Part shown: positions 8,394-17,567 of the stretch, one piece after another
Position numbering within the stretch: the first letter of the stretch is position 1
Layout: every line of letters begins with the position of its first letter
Origin: Proteobacteria bacterium UBA1847
GTDB lineage: Bacteria; Pseudomonadota; Gammaproteobacteria; Steroidobacterales; Woeseiaceae
DNA length: 29,468 nt
NCBI GenBank assembly: GCA_002338605.1
Contig: DDIP01000340.1
Coordinates: 1-29,468, forward strand
Reading direction: 5' to 3'
Position numbers and translations under genes: made by a program
Notes under the pieces: model-generated
What the model was told of the DNA's origin: nothing
Seen by the model: the letters and a program-made list of their open reading frames with translations, nothing else
The model's database searches: none

Positions 8394-9691
8394 TCGCGTG
8401 CAATAATCCGGTTTCGCCCCTGGTGTTTCGCCCGGTACAGGCGAGCATCGGCATCACCAAGAATCGTGGTCCGACGGCTGTTGTCGCTGGATTCCGCGAT
8501 TCCGAAGCTGATTGTCACCTTGATCTCATCCCCGCCCGGTGTCTGCAGATCCGACCAGTCTGCATGCTCAATGGCCTGCCGCATCTGGCTGCAGATCTGT
8601 TCGGCAAACCTTGCGTCGGTGTCCGGAAAACAAAGCAGGAATTCTTCACCACCGTAACGTGCGACAACATCCGTTTTGCGACAACGATTCAGGAGAATCT
8701 GCGCGATTCGGCGCAACACTTCGTCGCCAATCGCATGTGAAAACCGATCGTTGACCTGCTTAAAGTGATCGACGTCCGCGAGCGCGATCGTAAAATCAAG
8801 GTTCTGCCGCCGCGCTGTTTCAATCTCACGCTGCAGGTAGTCGTCAGCAAAGCGCCGGTTGACCAGTCCCGTCAGCTTGTCATGCGTCGCCTGCCGCTCA
8901 AGCTCGATCGATTTCAGGTGCAAGGCCTCGGTACGCTCGTCGACCAGCGCTTCGAGTCGCTGGCGCATCAGTGCGTATTGCTTTAGCACCAGCATGCCAA
9001 TGCCCAGGACGACTAGCAACAGTGCGAAATACACTCGATCGGTTGTTGTAAATGCCAGGGCCACGACAACGGCGATCAGAACCGACACCGATTCCACGGC
9101 TGTCGTAAACGTATTCAACAGTGACGATGGACTGATACCGCGAAGGTAGAGAATAACCATCATTCCAAGGTCATTAATAAACTGCATACTGAGCATCAGC
9201 AGCAACAACAAGCCCCCAATGCGCAGGTCGAGCGAGACCAGCGGTATCGGTCCACCGAGGTATTCGTAGAGCGAACCGCAAATCAGGATGACCAGCGTCA
9301 TCAGCCCAGCGTTGTTGCAGGCCGCCGTAATCACGAGTCGCAGGTCGGCACCGTTTCGCAAGCGGTGCCAGGGATAGATGAACGACGCCAGACCATTGAT
9401 CCAGGCAGCATCTATGGGTCCGAGCACCAGTATGCTGGCGACCTGCGCCACCCTGTCGAAGGACACGTGGCCGAAACCGGGATGAGGGAACCCGGTGGTA
9501 ATCGTGAACAGCCCGAAGACAACGAAAAATGCCGCCGTTGTCAGGCCGTAATCACCGAGCAAAATCCCATGCGTCTGGCTCGCATACGCAATTGCACCGA
9601 CAGCGACCAGGAACAATACAATTGAGTAGATGAAATCAGGCCGCCACGGACCCGGGTCATCGATTGGTTTTTTGTTGCTGTTCTTGTTCAT
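8390..9691 (-). CDS. Membrane-bound diguanylate cyclase (GGDEF)
   Basis: The 433-residue protein has an N-terminal region of about six to eight hydrophobic helices (residues 20-240), a short coiled linker (ALMRQRLEALVDERTEAL) and a C-terminal GGDEF domain. The domain holds DKLTGLVNRR, VDHFKQVNDRFSHAIGDEV and GGEEF at 347-351, so it should make c-di-GMP from GTP. RKTD at 338-341, five residues before GGEEF, is an RxxD inhibitory site, predicting product feedback. The membrane part probably senses something, but I cannot name its class. It starts at ATG 9691, 30 bases downstream of deaD, suggesting co-transcription. Confidence 0.92.
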   Translation of the reverse strand: MNKNSNKKPIDDPGPWRPDFIYSIVLFLVAVGAIAYASQTHGILLGDYGLTTAAFFVVFGLFTITTGFPHPGFGHVSFDRVAQVASILVLGPIDAAWINGLASFIYPWHRLRNGADLRLVITAACNNAGLMTLVILICGSLYEYLGGPIPLVSLDLRIGGLLLLLMLSMQFINDLGMMVILYLRGISPSSLLNTFTTAVESVSVLIAVVVALAFTTTDRVYFALLLVVLGIGMLVLKQYALMRQRLEALVDERTEALHLKSIELERQATHDKLTGLVNRRFADDYLQREIETARRQNLDFTIALADVDHFKQVNDRFSHAIGDEVLRRIAQILLNRCRKTDVVARYGGEEFLLCFPDTDARFAEQICSQMRQAIEHADWSDLQTPGGDEIKVTISFGIAESSDNSRRTTILGDADARLYRAKHQGRNRIIARD

Positions 9692-9721
9692 AGATGACTG
9701 CAGCCGGACATCCCACGCATT

Positions 9722-11425
9722 TTACTTCTTTGTCTTGTGCTTATGCTTTCTTTTGCCCGGCTTTCTGGCTGCGGAATCGGGCTTTTCGAAAACCGTTATC
9801 TTCATTGGACGGCCGCAGACCCTGACTTTCTTGAGATCCATGAAAATATCCCGCGGCATTCCCCTTGGCAAATCGATCAGGCTGAAGTTTTTCTCGATCG
9901 AAATATGTCCAATATGCTCGCCCGCCAATCCGGCTTCGTTCGCAATTGCGCCAACAATATTGCCTGGTTTGACGCCGTGCTCATGGCCGACATCAATTCG
10001 ATAACGCTCCTTGCCAGCGTCTGGCTCAGGTGAGGATTTGCCACGATGTTTGTGCCCGCGCGACACTCGGTCATCACGCTTCGGCCGTACGGCCTGCTGC
10101 TTGTCTTCTGCGAGCAGCAAGGGCTTGTCACCAATTGACATTTTCGCCAATGCAGCCGCAATCTCAAGTGCCGGTACATCGTGCTCACTTCGGTATTGCT
10201 CGACGAGGCTCTGCATGAATTCAGTTTCGCCAGCCGCCAGTGTGTCACTGATCTTCTGCTTGAAGTCGGCTATCCGCTTGTTATTGACGATCTCCGTTGT
10301 CGGCAGTTGCAGCTGCGTAATTTTTTGCCGGGTTGCGCGCTCAATCGCCGCGAGCATGCGACGCTCACGCGGTGCGACGAACAGAATCGCTTCGCCGGAA
10401 CGCCCGGCCCGCCCGGTTCGTCCGATGCGATGAATGTACGCTTCGGTATCGTAGGGAATATCGTAGTTTACAACATGACTAATGCGCTCGACATCCAGCC
10501 CGCGCGCCGCGACATCTGTTGCGACCACGATGTCGATCGAGCCGCGCTTGAGGCGATCCACAGTTTGTTCGCGATGCGCCTGTGCCATATCACCGTTCAT
10601 CGCCGCGGCAGCATATCCCCGCGCTTCGAGTTTCTCTGCCAACTCGGTCGTTGCAGTCTTGGTGCGGACAAACATCAGGATGGCATCGAAATTCTCAACT
10701 TCCAGGATGCGTGTAAGTGCGTCCAGCTTGTGCAGCCCACTGACTTGCCAGTAGCGCTGACGAATGGTTTCTGCCGTTGCAGTTTTCGCCTTGATCGAGA
10801 TTTCCTGCGGCTTGTTCAAATGCTTGCGTGCGATTCGCTCAATTTCCTTCGGCATGGTCGCCGAGAACAGGGCCATCTGCCGCTTGTCCGGTGTCTGTTC
10901 CAGGATCCACTCCACCTCATCGATAAAGCCCATGCGCAGCATTTCATCGGCTTCGTCGAGCACCAGGGCCTGCAAACCGCTGAGCTTCAGCGTGCCCTTT
11001 CGCATATGATCCATGACTCGTCCCGGCGTCCCGACAACAACCTGAACACCGCGTTTCAGCGCGCGAATCTGACCACCATATTCCTGGCCGCCGTAAATCG
11101 GCAGGACATGAAAGCCCTTGATTCGGGAAGCATAGCGTTGGAACGCCTCGGCAACCTGAATAGCCAGTTCACGGGTAGGTGTCAAAGTCATGATCTGAAC
11201 GGATTTGCTATTCATGTCAAGGCGAGACAGCAATGGCAGGGCAAATGCCGCGGTCTTACCCGTGCCGGTTGGCGCGTGGCCGAGAAGGTCCTGGCCATTC
11301 AACAATGGCGGTATCGCCTGCGTCTGAATTGGGGTAGGCGTCTCATAGCCAATATCTTCGAGCGCCGCAATCAGCGGTTCCGCAATGTTGAGATCGCGAA
11401 ACGTCGCGGGCGTGAGCGTAGACAT
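9722..11425 (-). CDS. deaD: DEAD-box RNA helicase DeaD/CsdA
   Basis: DeaD/CsdA acts in ribosome biogenesis and mRNA decay, notably in the cold. From ATG 11425 the protein has 567 residues: TPIQTQAIP Q-motif, Walker A APTGTGKT (51-58), PTRELA, DEAD (157-160), SAT (188-190), ARGLD and HRIGRTGR (332-339). A helical linker is followed by a DbpA-type RNA-binding domain at about 474-548 (YRIDVGHEHGVKPGNIVGAI). A very basic Lys/His/Arg tail ends the protein. It is somewhat shorter than E. coli CsdA (629). The frame is open up to 11494, but homologues begin near MSTLTPATFRDL. A membrane diguanylate cyclase gene follows closely. Confidence 0.93.
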   Translation of the reverse strand: MSTLTPATFRDLNIAEPLIAALEDIGYETPTPIQTQAIPPLLNGQDLLGHAPTGTGKTAAFALPLLSRLDMNSKSVQIMTLTPTRELAIQVAEAFQRYASRIKGFHVLPIYGGQEYGGQIRALKRGVQVVVGTPGRVMDHMRKGTLKLSGLQALVLDEADEMLRMGFIDEVEWILEQTPDKRQMALFSATMPKEIERIARKHLNKPQEISIKAKTATAETIRQRYWQVSGLHKLDALTRILEVENFDAILMFVRTKTATTELAEKLEARGYAAAAMNGDMAQAHREQTVDRLKRGSIDIVVATDVAARGLDVERISHVVNYDIPYDTEAYIHRIGRTGRAGRSGEAILFVAPRERRMLAAIERATRQKITQLQLPTTEIVNNKRIADFKQKISDTLAAGETEFMQSLVEQYRSEHDVPALEIAAALAKMSIGDKPLLLAEDKQQAVRPKRDDRVSRGHKHRGKSSPEPDAGKERYRIDVGHEHGVKPGNIVGAIANEAGLAGEHIGHISIEKNFSLIDLPRGMPRDIFMDLKKVRVCGRPMKITVFEKPDSAARKPGKRKHKHKTKK

Positions 11426-11505
11426 GAAAAATCCGGGGAAAAACAGAAAATCGGGAACGGACTCTAGCACTATTCGCTGTACGGAATAGCGCAAATCCCG
11501 GCAGC

Positions 11506-11514
11506 TGCTATTAT
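11506..11514 (+). promoter_or_regulatory. Possible extended -10 promoter for the App1-type phosphatase gene
   Basis: TGCTATTAT forms an extended -10 element about 37 bases before the ATG at 11551. No good -35 hexamer is visible, as is common for extended -10 promoters. The divergent gene is deaD. Confidence 0.4.
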
Positions 11515-11550
11515 CCCAGCCTGCTCGTCGAATCGGACCAGGATCACCGG

Positions 11551-12678
11551 ATGCTAAAGATTGCTATCGCATTTGCCATCGCAACCCTCGTCGCAGTCTT
11601 CGCGACGCGCGACTTTTCCGCCAGCAGCGACCCGCGCTATTCCCAGATCACGGACGGCGAGGTTGTCGAGTTTTTTCGCACCAGCGCAAGCTTTGATGAG
11701 GCGGAACAGGCGTGGCATATCCCCGTGCACGGCTGGGTCTACCAGCCGGAAGACAGCACCGTCAGAAAGGCCTTGTTTGCATCGATCATGAAAAATGAAT
11801 TCGGGCTTGTGCCGAGCAATGAAACCGAAGCCAATTTCACGCGTCGCATCAACCTGATGATCGCCGACAATGAGCGCGACAGGCACATCGTTATTTCAAT
11901 GGCTGGCCAGACCTTTGTATTGCCTGAGTCCGCACCGAACGGTCACTTCGCAATGACAATTACGCTGTCGGCGTCCGCCGTCGAGAAATTCCGGTCAGGC
12001 GCCGTTCTTGCGTATTCCGCCGTAGTGGATCCTGCAGTTAACAGCCAGTTTGGTGGCGAGAGTTTGCTCGTTGGACCGGCCGGTCTCTCGATTATCAGCG
12101 ATATCGATGACACCGTTAAGATCTCCAACATCAATGATCGACGCAGTTTGCTGCAACATACTTTCCTGCTCGATTTTGCTGCAGTACCGGGAATGGCGCC
12201 ACTGTACGCGCAATGGTCCGGGCAAGGTGCGAGCCTGCATTTTGTGTCGTCCAGCCCATGGCAACTTTACGCGCCGCTGGATGAGTTCCTGGCGGCTGCC
12301 GGTTTTCCGGTATCTACCCTCACGCTCAAAGCCGTTCGATTCCGCGACAAGACCCTATTCGATTTGTTCAAGAAGGGCACTGAAACCAAACCAGCCACAA
12401 TTGAGAAGATTTTGAGAACCTACAAGGGTCGGCGATTCATTCTCGTTGGCGACAGCGGTGAGCATGACCCGGAGGTCTACGCCGCCCTGCTGAGAAAGTT
12501 CCCGGATCAGATCCAGACGGTCTACATTCGAAACGTCAGCAGCGAAACATTCGACAATGACCGGTTCACAATGCTGTTCGACGGGATCGACAGTGATCGT
12601 TGGCAGCTATTCAAAGAGGCGGATTCTATTCAGCCGTTGAATAATCCGCCGGAGCTGCCCGCAAAAACCAGCCAATAA
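11551..12678 (+). CDS. App1-type phosphatidate phosphatase domain protein (DUF2183)
   Basis: App1 proteins remove the phosphate from phosphatidic acid using a HAD-like DxDxT site. Here LSIISDIDDTVKISNI gives DIDDT at 184-188, with FVSSSPWQLY (231-240), a lysine in the GTETKPATIEKIL segment and GDSGEHDPEVY (300-310) as the remaining site elements. This order and spacing fit the DUF2183 catalytic domain. Residues 1-19 are hydrophobic (KIAIAFAIATLVAVFA), so the protein is probably exported or anchored with the domain in the periplasm. An N-terminal beta-rich region (residues 40-180) precedes the catalytic domain, as in other bacterial members. It is 375 residues long and starts at ATG 11551. Confidence 0.87.
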   Translation: MLKIAIAFAIATLVAVFATRDFSASSDPRYSQITDGEVVEFFRTSASFDEAEQAWHIPVHGWVYQPEDSTVRKALFASIMKNEFGLVPSNETEANFTRRINLMIADNERDRHIVISMAGQTFVLPESAPNGHFAMTITLSASAVEKFRSGAVLAYSAVVDPAVNSQFGGESLLVGPAGLSIISDIDDTVKISNINDRRSLLQHTFLLDFAAVPGMAPLYAQWSGQGASLHFVSSSPWQLYAPLDEFLAAAGFPVSTLTLKAVRFRDKTLFDLFKKGTETKPATIEKILRTYKGRRFILVGDSGEHDPEVYAALLRKFPDQIQTVYIRNVSSETFDNDRFTMLFDGIDSDRWQLFKEADSIQPLNNPPELPAKTSQ

Positions 12679-12706
12679 ACTGGAACAAACCACGATTCCA
12701 ACCCGG

Positions 12707-12712
12707 TATACT
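12707..12712 (+). promoter_or_regulatory. Possible -10 element for the TolB/TPR gene
   Basis: TATACT lies about 31 bases upstream of the ATG at 12744. It would give a leader of about 25 bases. No clear -35 or Shine-Dalgarno sequence was found. Confidence 0.35.
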
Positions 12713-12743
12713 GCGAGCACGACAAATTCCGCGACAACAATAA

Positions 12744-14612
12744 ATGTCATTATTCCAAGAGCTGAAGCGTCGCAATGTGGTTCGAGTTGCTGCTGCCTAC
12801 GTGGTGCTGGGCTGGTTTATTGCCCAGGTTGCCGAGTTTGCCTTTGAAAACTTCGGGGCGCCGGCCTGGGCACTGAAGTCCCTGGTCATTGTGTTGTTGC
12901 TCGGGTTACCGCTCGTAATGTTCTTTGCCTGGGCATTCGAGCTGACGCCGGACGGCGTAAAGCGCGAGAAGGATGTGGATCGCAGCCAGTCGATTACGTA
13001 CCAGACGGGGCGGAAACTTGATCGCGCCATCATCGGCATCCTGCTGATCGCTGTCGCATGGTTTGCCTGGGACAAGTTCCTGTCGACGCCCGCTGCAAAT
13101 CCGGGAACGCTCACTGCTGCCGCCGAGACCGTGGCCAGCCCTAAGGAACCGGATGGACGCCTCGACAAATCGGTAGCCGTTTTGCCGTTCGTCGCAATGA
13201 GCAGTGGACCGGACGATGAGTATTTTGCCGATGGCCTGACAGAAGAAATCCTGAACTCGCTCGCGCAACTGCCGGAGCTGCTGGTGACCGCCCGAACCTC
13301 TGCATTTTCATTCAAGGGCCAGGATATCCCTGTACAGGAAATCGCTGCGGCGCTTGGTGTTAAGCACATTGTTGAAGGCTCAGTGCGACGCTCTGGCGAC
13401 CGGCTCAGGGTAACAGCGCAGTTGATTCGCGCGGGCGACGGGTTCCATCTCTGGTCAAACAATTACGATAGCGAATCGGCAGATACAATTGCCGTTCAGG
13501 AAAACATCGCTGAGCAAATTGCCAAGGCACTCGATGTCGTCCTCGACGAGAACAAGCGTGAGGCCATGCGGCTGGCGGGGCTGAGAGACGTCGAAGCGTT
13601 TACGATCTATCAAAAAGCCGTTGAGATCTACGAATCGGCCCACGGACAGAACAACATCGTGCCGGAACTCAAGCGGGCAAATGAGATGTTTGAACAGGTC
13701 ATCGAACGAGTGCCGACCTTCACCACGGTATATCTCGACCACAGTGACCTGTTCGTTCATTTACTGACGGACGATGCCGAGGGTTACCGAGACTCGGACG
13801 TCACCGATGAAGATATTGCGACTGCCTACACGGCCGCAGTCGCCGACTACGAGGCCGCTGTTCGATACGCGCGCACGGACGAGGTTCGCTTGATGACTGA
13901 GCTTGATCTGGCCTATATCAGTGGTAACTGGCGAAACCTGGGGAGAAAACTGAGCACGACCCTGGAGACACCGGGCTGCTTCAATGCCAACTGGACGCCC
14001 ATGATCGCGAGTGCCTATGGCTACTCCGGAGAATTTCTCACTTACTCCCGGGAAGTTCTGAAGTGCGACCCCCGGCGCAGCCTGTCCTGGTTCAATTCAG
14101 CCAGGGCCGCCCATCGATCAGGCCAGATTGACGAGGCGCTCCGCCTGGCCCGCGATGGTATTGCAATTGCGCCCGGGACCTGGCTCGGAACCGAACTCGC
14201 CCGATCGCTGGTCTCTGATAACCAGTTCGACGAGGCGCGTGATGCTGTTGGTCGCTACATCGATAACCCCGATATTGCGCTTCTCTTTGAGGTATTGATT
14301 GCGATAAAAACCGGCGACAGGGCAGGATTCGACCGAATGATGACTGAGTTCCCCTCACCGCTCAGCGAGAATCGCCTGTTTGCGGTCATCCTTGCCGCCT
14401 GGTCCGGCGACCGGGATGAAGCCAATCGCGTCGCGGCACTGATCGACAAGAATCCATTTGGTTCGATCTCATTGACGAACGTAACGACCTGGTGTGGGTG
14501 TGGTGCACCCTTCGACCTCAAAGCGACTCCGAATTTCGCAGCGAAGCTGGAAGCCAGCGACCTGGCCTGGCCACCCCCAGCCGCGATGACATTTCCCGAC
14601 AAGGGCTGGTAG
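12744..14612 (+). CDS. Membrane protein with TolB/FlgO-like domain and TPR repeats
   Basis: The N-terminus (LFQELKRRNVVRVAAAYVVL) with three hydrophobic helices (about 14-34, 45-65, 95-113) and FAWAFELTPDGVKREKDVDR is a module repeated in many marine Gammaproteobacteria. Residues 142-268 match the TolB/FlgO-like domain (KSVAVLPFVAMSSGPDDEYF, ADGLTEEILNSLAQLPELLV, GVKHIVEGSVRRSGDRLRVT). The C-terminal 350 residues are helical and TPR-like. In this family the N-terminus sometimes carries a DNA-binding or kinase domain; none is present here. The role is unknown, probably a scaffold in envelope processes. It is 622 residues and starts at ATG 12744. Confidence 0.82.
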   Translation: MSLFQELKRRNVVRVAAAYVVLGWFIAQVAEFAFENFGAPAWALKSLVIVLLLGLPLVMFFAWAFELTPDGVKREKDVDRSQSITYQTGRKLDRAIIGILLIAVAWFAWDKFLSTPAANPGTLTAAAETVASPKEPDGRLDKSVAVLPFVAMSSGPDDEYFADGLTEEILNSLAQLPELLVTARTSAFSFKGQDIPVQEIAAALGVKHIVEGSVRRSGDRLRVTAQLIRAGDGFHLWSNNYDSESADTIAVQENIAEQIAKALDVVLDENKREAMRLAGLRDVEAFTIYQKAVEIYESAHGQNNIVPELKRANEMFEQVIERVPTFTTVYLDHSDLFVHLLTDDAEGYRDSDVTDEDIATAYTAAVADYEAAVRYARTDEVRLMTELDLAYISGNWRNLGRKLSTTLETPGCFNANWTPMIASAYGYSGEFLTYSREVLKCDPRRSLSWFNSARAAHRSGQIDEALRLARDGIAIAPGTWLGTELARSLVSDNQFDEARDAVGRYIDNPDIALLFEVLIAIKTGDRAGFDRMMTEFPSPLSENRLFAVILAAWSGDRDEANRVAALIDKNPFGSISLTNVTTWCGCGAPFDLKATPNFAAKLEASDLAWPPPAAMTFPDKGW

Positions 14613-14623
14613 CACCAAGCGCC

Positions 14624-15181
14624 CTAGTCCGGGTTCTCGTCTCGCAGCCAGGTATACACCCGACGTGGTCGCCATTCGCCATCGACGATGTCGAAGCTCG
14701 CCGTGATATGCGTGTCGACGTCGGGGAAGCTGCTTATATGACCGGTGCGGTTTGTGCTGCCGTCGGTCGCGAAGAACGACTGATCGGATTTCGTTTCCTC
14801 GCCGTCCCGCCACGAGTGACCAATGCCGACGGTGCCGCCCCAGCCGAACTGCTCGACTACAGCTTTCTTTTCGCCCGGATGCCAGTACTGGCGGAACTGC
14901 CAGAACTCGGCGACCTCCTTGCCATCGATCATGCCGTACAGGCGCCCACTCATGCTCATGCCATCAAAGGCCGATTTCCATTCGGTCGCGTAGGCCTCAT
15001 AGGGTTCGGTATCGTTCCGGTATTCGGCGTTATCGGTTATCCAGCGTCCAGTGCCGGCCGTCAACGTGGCAATCTCGTCGAGAAACCATGCCGGCGCGGC
15101 GTTAGCTGATGGCGCGTCCTGCGAATAGACACTTGAAAATGCCATTCCAACCAACACTGCTATGCAAATCATCTTTCTCAT
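14624..15181 (-). CDS. Small secreted protein of unknown function
   Basis: The 185-residue product starts MRKMICIAVLVGMAFSSVYS, a classic signal peptide, with cleavage likely near SQDAPSANA. The mature part is about 160 residues, rich in Trp, Gly and Asp (GRWITDNAEYRND, FWQFRQYWHPGEKKAVVEQF, RRVYTWLRDENPD), suggesting a small beta-barrel or SnoaL/DUF1579-like fold, which I could not confirm. Its ATG overlaps the mscS stop as ATGA, so translation is probably coupled to the channel gene. It is the last gene of a corA-mscS operon and converges on the TolB/TPR gene 11 bases away. Confidence 0.75.
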   Translation of the reverse strand: MRKMICIAVLVGMAFSSVYSQDAPSANAAPAWFLDEIATLTAGTGRWITDNAEYRNDTEPYEAYATEWKSAFDGMSMSGRLYGMIDGKEVAEFWQFRQYWHPGEKKAVVEQFGWGGTVGIGHSWRDGEETKSDQSFFATDGSTNRTGHISSFPDVDTHITASFDIVDGEWRPRRVYTWLRDENPD

Positions 15182-16518
15182 GATGCGACCTCGTCGTTCT
15201 TTGCGAGCGAGACATCCGACGAACGCAAGTGCAGATCGCGTTGCGGGTACGGAATCTCGATACCGTGAGCATGGAACCGGTCCCAGATTCCCAGCAACAA
15301 CGCGCTGATGACATTCGCTCGGCCGTTCATCGGGTCGTCAATCCAGAATCGAACCTCGAGATTGACCGAGTTATCGCCAAACTCCTGCAAATTGCAGGTT
15401 GGACCCGGATCCTTAAGAATTCGCGGCACTTCATCCGCCGCTTCCAGGCATAGCCTGATTGCCTCACGTACATCCGACTTGTAGTGAATTCCAACCGTCT
15501 TTCTTAATCGCAACAGGTCTTGCGAGTGCGACCAGTTTTCGACCCGCGTGGTAATCAGCTCCTCATTCGGAATCAGGTGCTCAATGCCATCACGAGTCAG
15601 CACGGAAACGTAGCGGGCGCCAAGGGACTCAACGCGACCATAGTTTTCCGCAATCGCAATGACATCACCCGGTTTGATTGACTTGTCCAGCAGAAGAATA
15701 AACCCGCTGACAAGATTGGCAAAAATCTTCTGCAAACCGAAACCCAGACCAACACCGATGGCACCGCCAAACACCGCGAAAGCCGTCAGGTTGATGCCGA
15801 CGATTTTGAGCGAAAATATGAAAGCGACAATAGCAAGGCTGATTCGAATCAGTTTCGACGACAACACCTGAATCGATGGCGTCAGGTTCGGCGACGCCTT
15901 GATACGTCCTTCGATTACCTGTCCGATGATTGCGGTGATCCAGAGGAGGACCGCCAGTGCTAACAATCCCTGGATAATGGTCAGGGCTGATATATTCACC
16001 TGCCCAACAGCGAGTACCGCACCGTCGAGGAAGTGGATCGCATCGTCAAGCAATCCCAGGATGTTGAAAGCGGCGACAACCCAGGCCGTAAGCGCAATAG
16101 TTCGCGACAACGCCGGATTCGCAACAAAGACCGTCGCTACGTTGATGACGATCCAGGCCGTCAGCAGACTCGACGTAACAATCAGTGCCGCGTGCCGCTG
16201 GCCAATCTGTTCCATCGCGATGACAGCCAACCACTGGATCAGCAGCCATACGATGGGAAAGGCAATGACATCCAGCTTCAGCCATAATCGCTTCAGCAGA
16301 GCATAGGTTGCGTGCTCCTGACCCAGCGCTTTGACCTTGTTCTTGAGCACAATGGACAGCGGCCAGGCAATCGCCGCGGCCGCAGCGATCAATCCCAACT
16401 CTACCAGCGTGTTGACAGAGGCCAGGTAATCGGAAACCCAGGACTGGAACTCGCCCGACCATTTCTCCACCAGGCTGCCATCGGTTATTTCGTCGATCAG
16501 GTTAGGTTCTGCTTGCAT
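15178..16518 (-). CDS. MscS family mechanosensitive channel
   Basis: MscS channels open under membrane tension and release solutes on osmotic downshock. The 446-residue protein has several N-terminal hydrophobic helices (about 38-58, 83-102, 111-133, 140-156, 180-200, 226-240). The pore-lining helix is AVFGGAIGVGLGFGLQKIF (249-267), followed by SGFILLLDKSIKPGDVI and the beta-domain. This is larger than E. coli MscS (286) and nearer the YbdG/MscM size class. The ATG at 16518 overlaps the corA stop as TAATG. A GTG at 16527 is also in frame, but the coupled ATG is more likely. Confidence 0.92.
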   Translation of the reverse strand: MQAEPNLIDEITDGSLVEKWSGEFQSWVSDYLASVNTLVELGLIAAAAAIAWPLSIVLKNKVKALGQEHATYALLKRLWLKLDVIAFPIVWLLIQWLAVIAMEQIGQRHAALIVTSSLLTAWIVINVATVFVANPALSRTIALTAWVVAAFNILGLLDDAIHFLDGAVLAVGQVNISALTIIQGLLALAVLLWITAIIGQVIEGRIKASPNLTPSIQVLSSKLIRISLAIVAFIFSLKIVGINLTAFAVFGGAIGVGLGFGLQKIFANLVSGFILLLDKSIKPGDVIAIAENYGRVESLGARYVSVLTRDGIEHLIPNEELITTRVENWSHSQDLLRLRKTVGIHYKSDVREAIRLCLEAADEVPRILKDPGPTCNLQEFGDNSVNLEVRFWIDDPMNGRANVISALLLGIWDRFHAHGIEIPYPQRDLHLRSSDVSLAKNDEVAS

Positions 16519-17519
16519 TAAATCCACCGTTTCCGTCGGAAATACAACAGCTGCAGGATCGCGACGACAAACATGGTGCCGATGACAATAAAATAGCCCA
16601 TGCGGTTCTTTAGCTCCGGCATGTTTTCAAAGTTCATGCCGTAAATGCCGGCGAGAAACGTTAACGGTACGAAAATTACGGTAATAATCGTCAGGATCTG
16701 CATGACGCGATTCAGCCGGTGCGATGACAGACCAAGATACCCGTCCGTGAGGTCTATCGCGATCTGGTAGTACAGACTGGACAGACTCTGTGTACGCTCG
16801 ATCTGTTCGTAAAGATCAACAACTTCGTGCTGGAATCTTTTGCCAATCAACGGCTCCGGGTGATCGCGAAGCTTTGCGGCAACCTGCTGGTGATAGTTCG
16901 CGATGCGGGTCAATTTGCGCAGTCGTGATTTGTAACGCGTCAGTTCCGACAGCAAGGTGTCATCGGGTCGCTGAAACATTTCCTCTTCGATTTCGTCCAG
17001 GCGCGGCTCGAGCTCAAGCAATATTTCGATGTAACGTCGGGACAGGCGATTACTGATGTGCAGCGCCAGACCACCGGGACCATCGCGCATCAGTTTACCA
17101 TTCTGCTGGATCTCGTCGTAAAGCCAGTTTGCGGATACCGAGGGTTTGGAATGCCGTGTGAGCAAGAACCGTTCGCCGATAAAAAGTGACAATTGAATGA
17201 CACCAAAATCGATACCGCTGGCCTCGGCGTCCAGTCCGCGCAGCAGGATGAACAGGAAGTTTTCGAACCGCTCTAGTTTCGGTGGGTGACGCGGTCGCAG
17301 TGCGTCCTGTATCGCGAGCGGGTGAATCCCAAAGTCACCAAGAAGCGATCGAGTCTCACCATCCGGCAAACCGTCGATATCAAGCCAGATAATGCCATCC
17401 TTCGAATCCTTCCACTTTGCGATCAGTTCAGCGCCGCCGCTTGTTGACTCCTGCGCGCGCGGATCAAACAGGGATGCTCTGATCACCTTTTCCTCCAGCA
17501 ATTGTGAAACTACCGACAT
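16518..17519 (-). CDS. CorA family divalent cation transporter
   Basis: CorA/ZntB proteins are pentameric Mg2+ or other divalent metal channels. The 333-residue protein has a large cytoplasmic domain with the long helical segment near LEPRLDEIEEEMFQRPDDT, then two C-terminal membrane helices (about 273-293 and 309-327). The signature YGMNFENMPEL places the GMN motif at 294-296 just after the first helix. The MPEL loop after GMN does not settle Mg2+ versus Zn2+. It is the first gene of an overlapping corA-mscS-secreted protein unit, 48 bases downstream of the phosphorelay operon. Confidence 0.92.
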   Translation of the reverse strand: MSVVSQLLEEKVIRASLFDPRAQESTSGGAELIAKWKDSKDGIIWLDIDGLPDGETRSLLGDFGIHPLAIQDALRPRHPPKLERFENFLFILLRGLDAEASGIDFGVIQLSLFIGERFLLTRHSKPSVSANWLYDEIQQNGKLMRDGPGGLALHISNRLSRRYIEILLELEPRLDEIEEEMFQRPDDTLLSELTRYKSRLRKLTRIANYHQQVAAKLRDHPEPLIGKRFQHEVVDLYEQIERTQSLSSLYYQIAIDLTDGYLGLSSHRLNRVMQILTIITVIFVPLTFLAGIYGMNFENMPELKNRMGYFIVIGTMFVVAILQLLYFRRKRWI

Positions 17520-17567
17520 TCTGCCACCGATCCGGCAGGGGATGTAGGAGATTTCTGCTGGACTGCG

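Noticed and set aside
10181..11467. A 428-codon open frame antisense to deaD
   Set aside because: deaD is unambiguous on the minus strand; the antisense product has no domain and no ribosome site.
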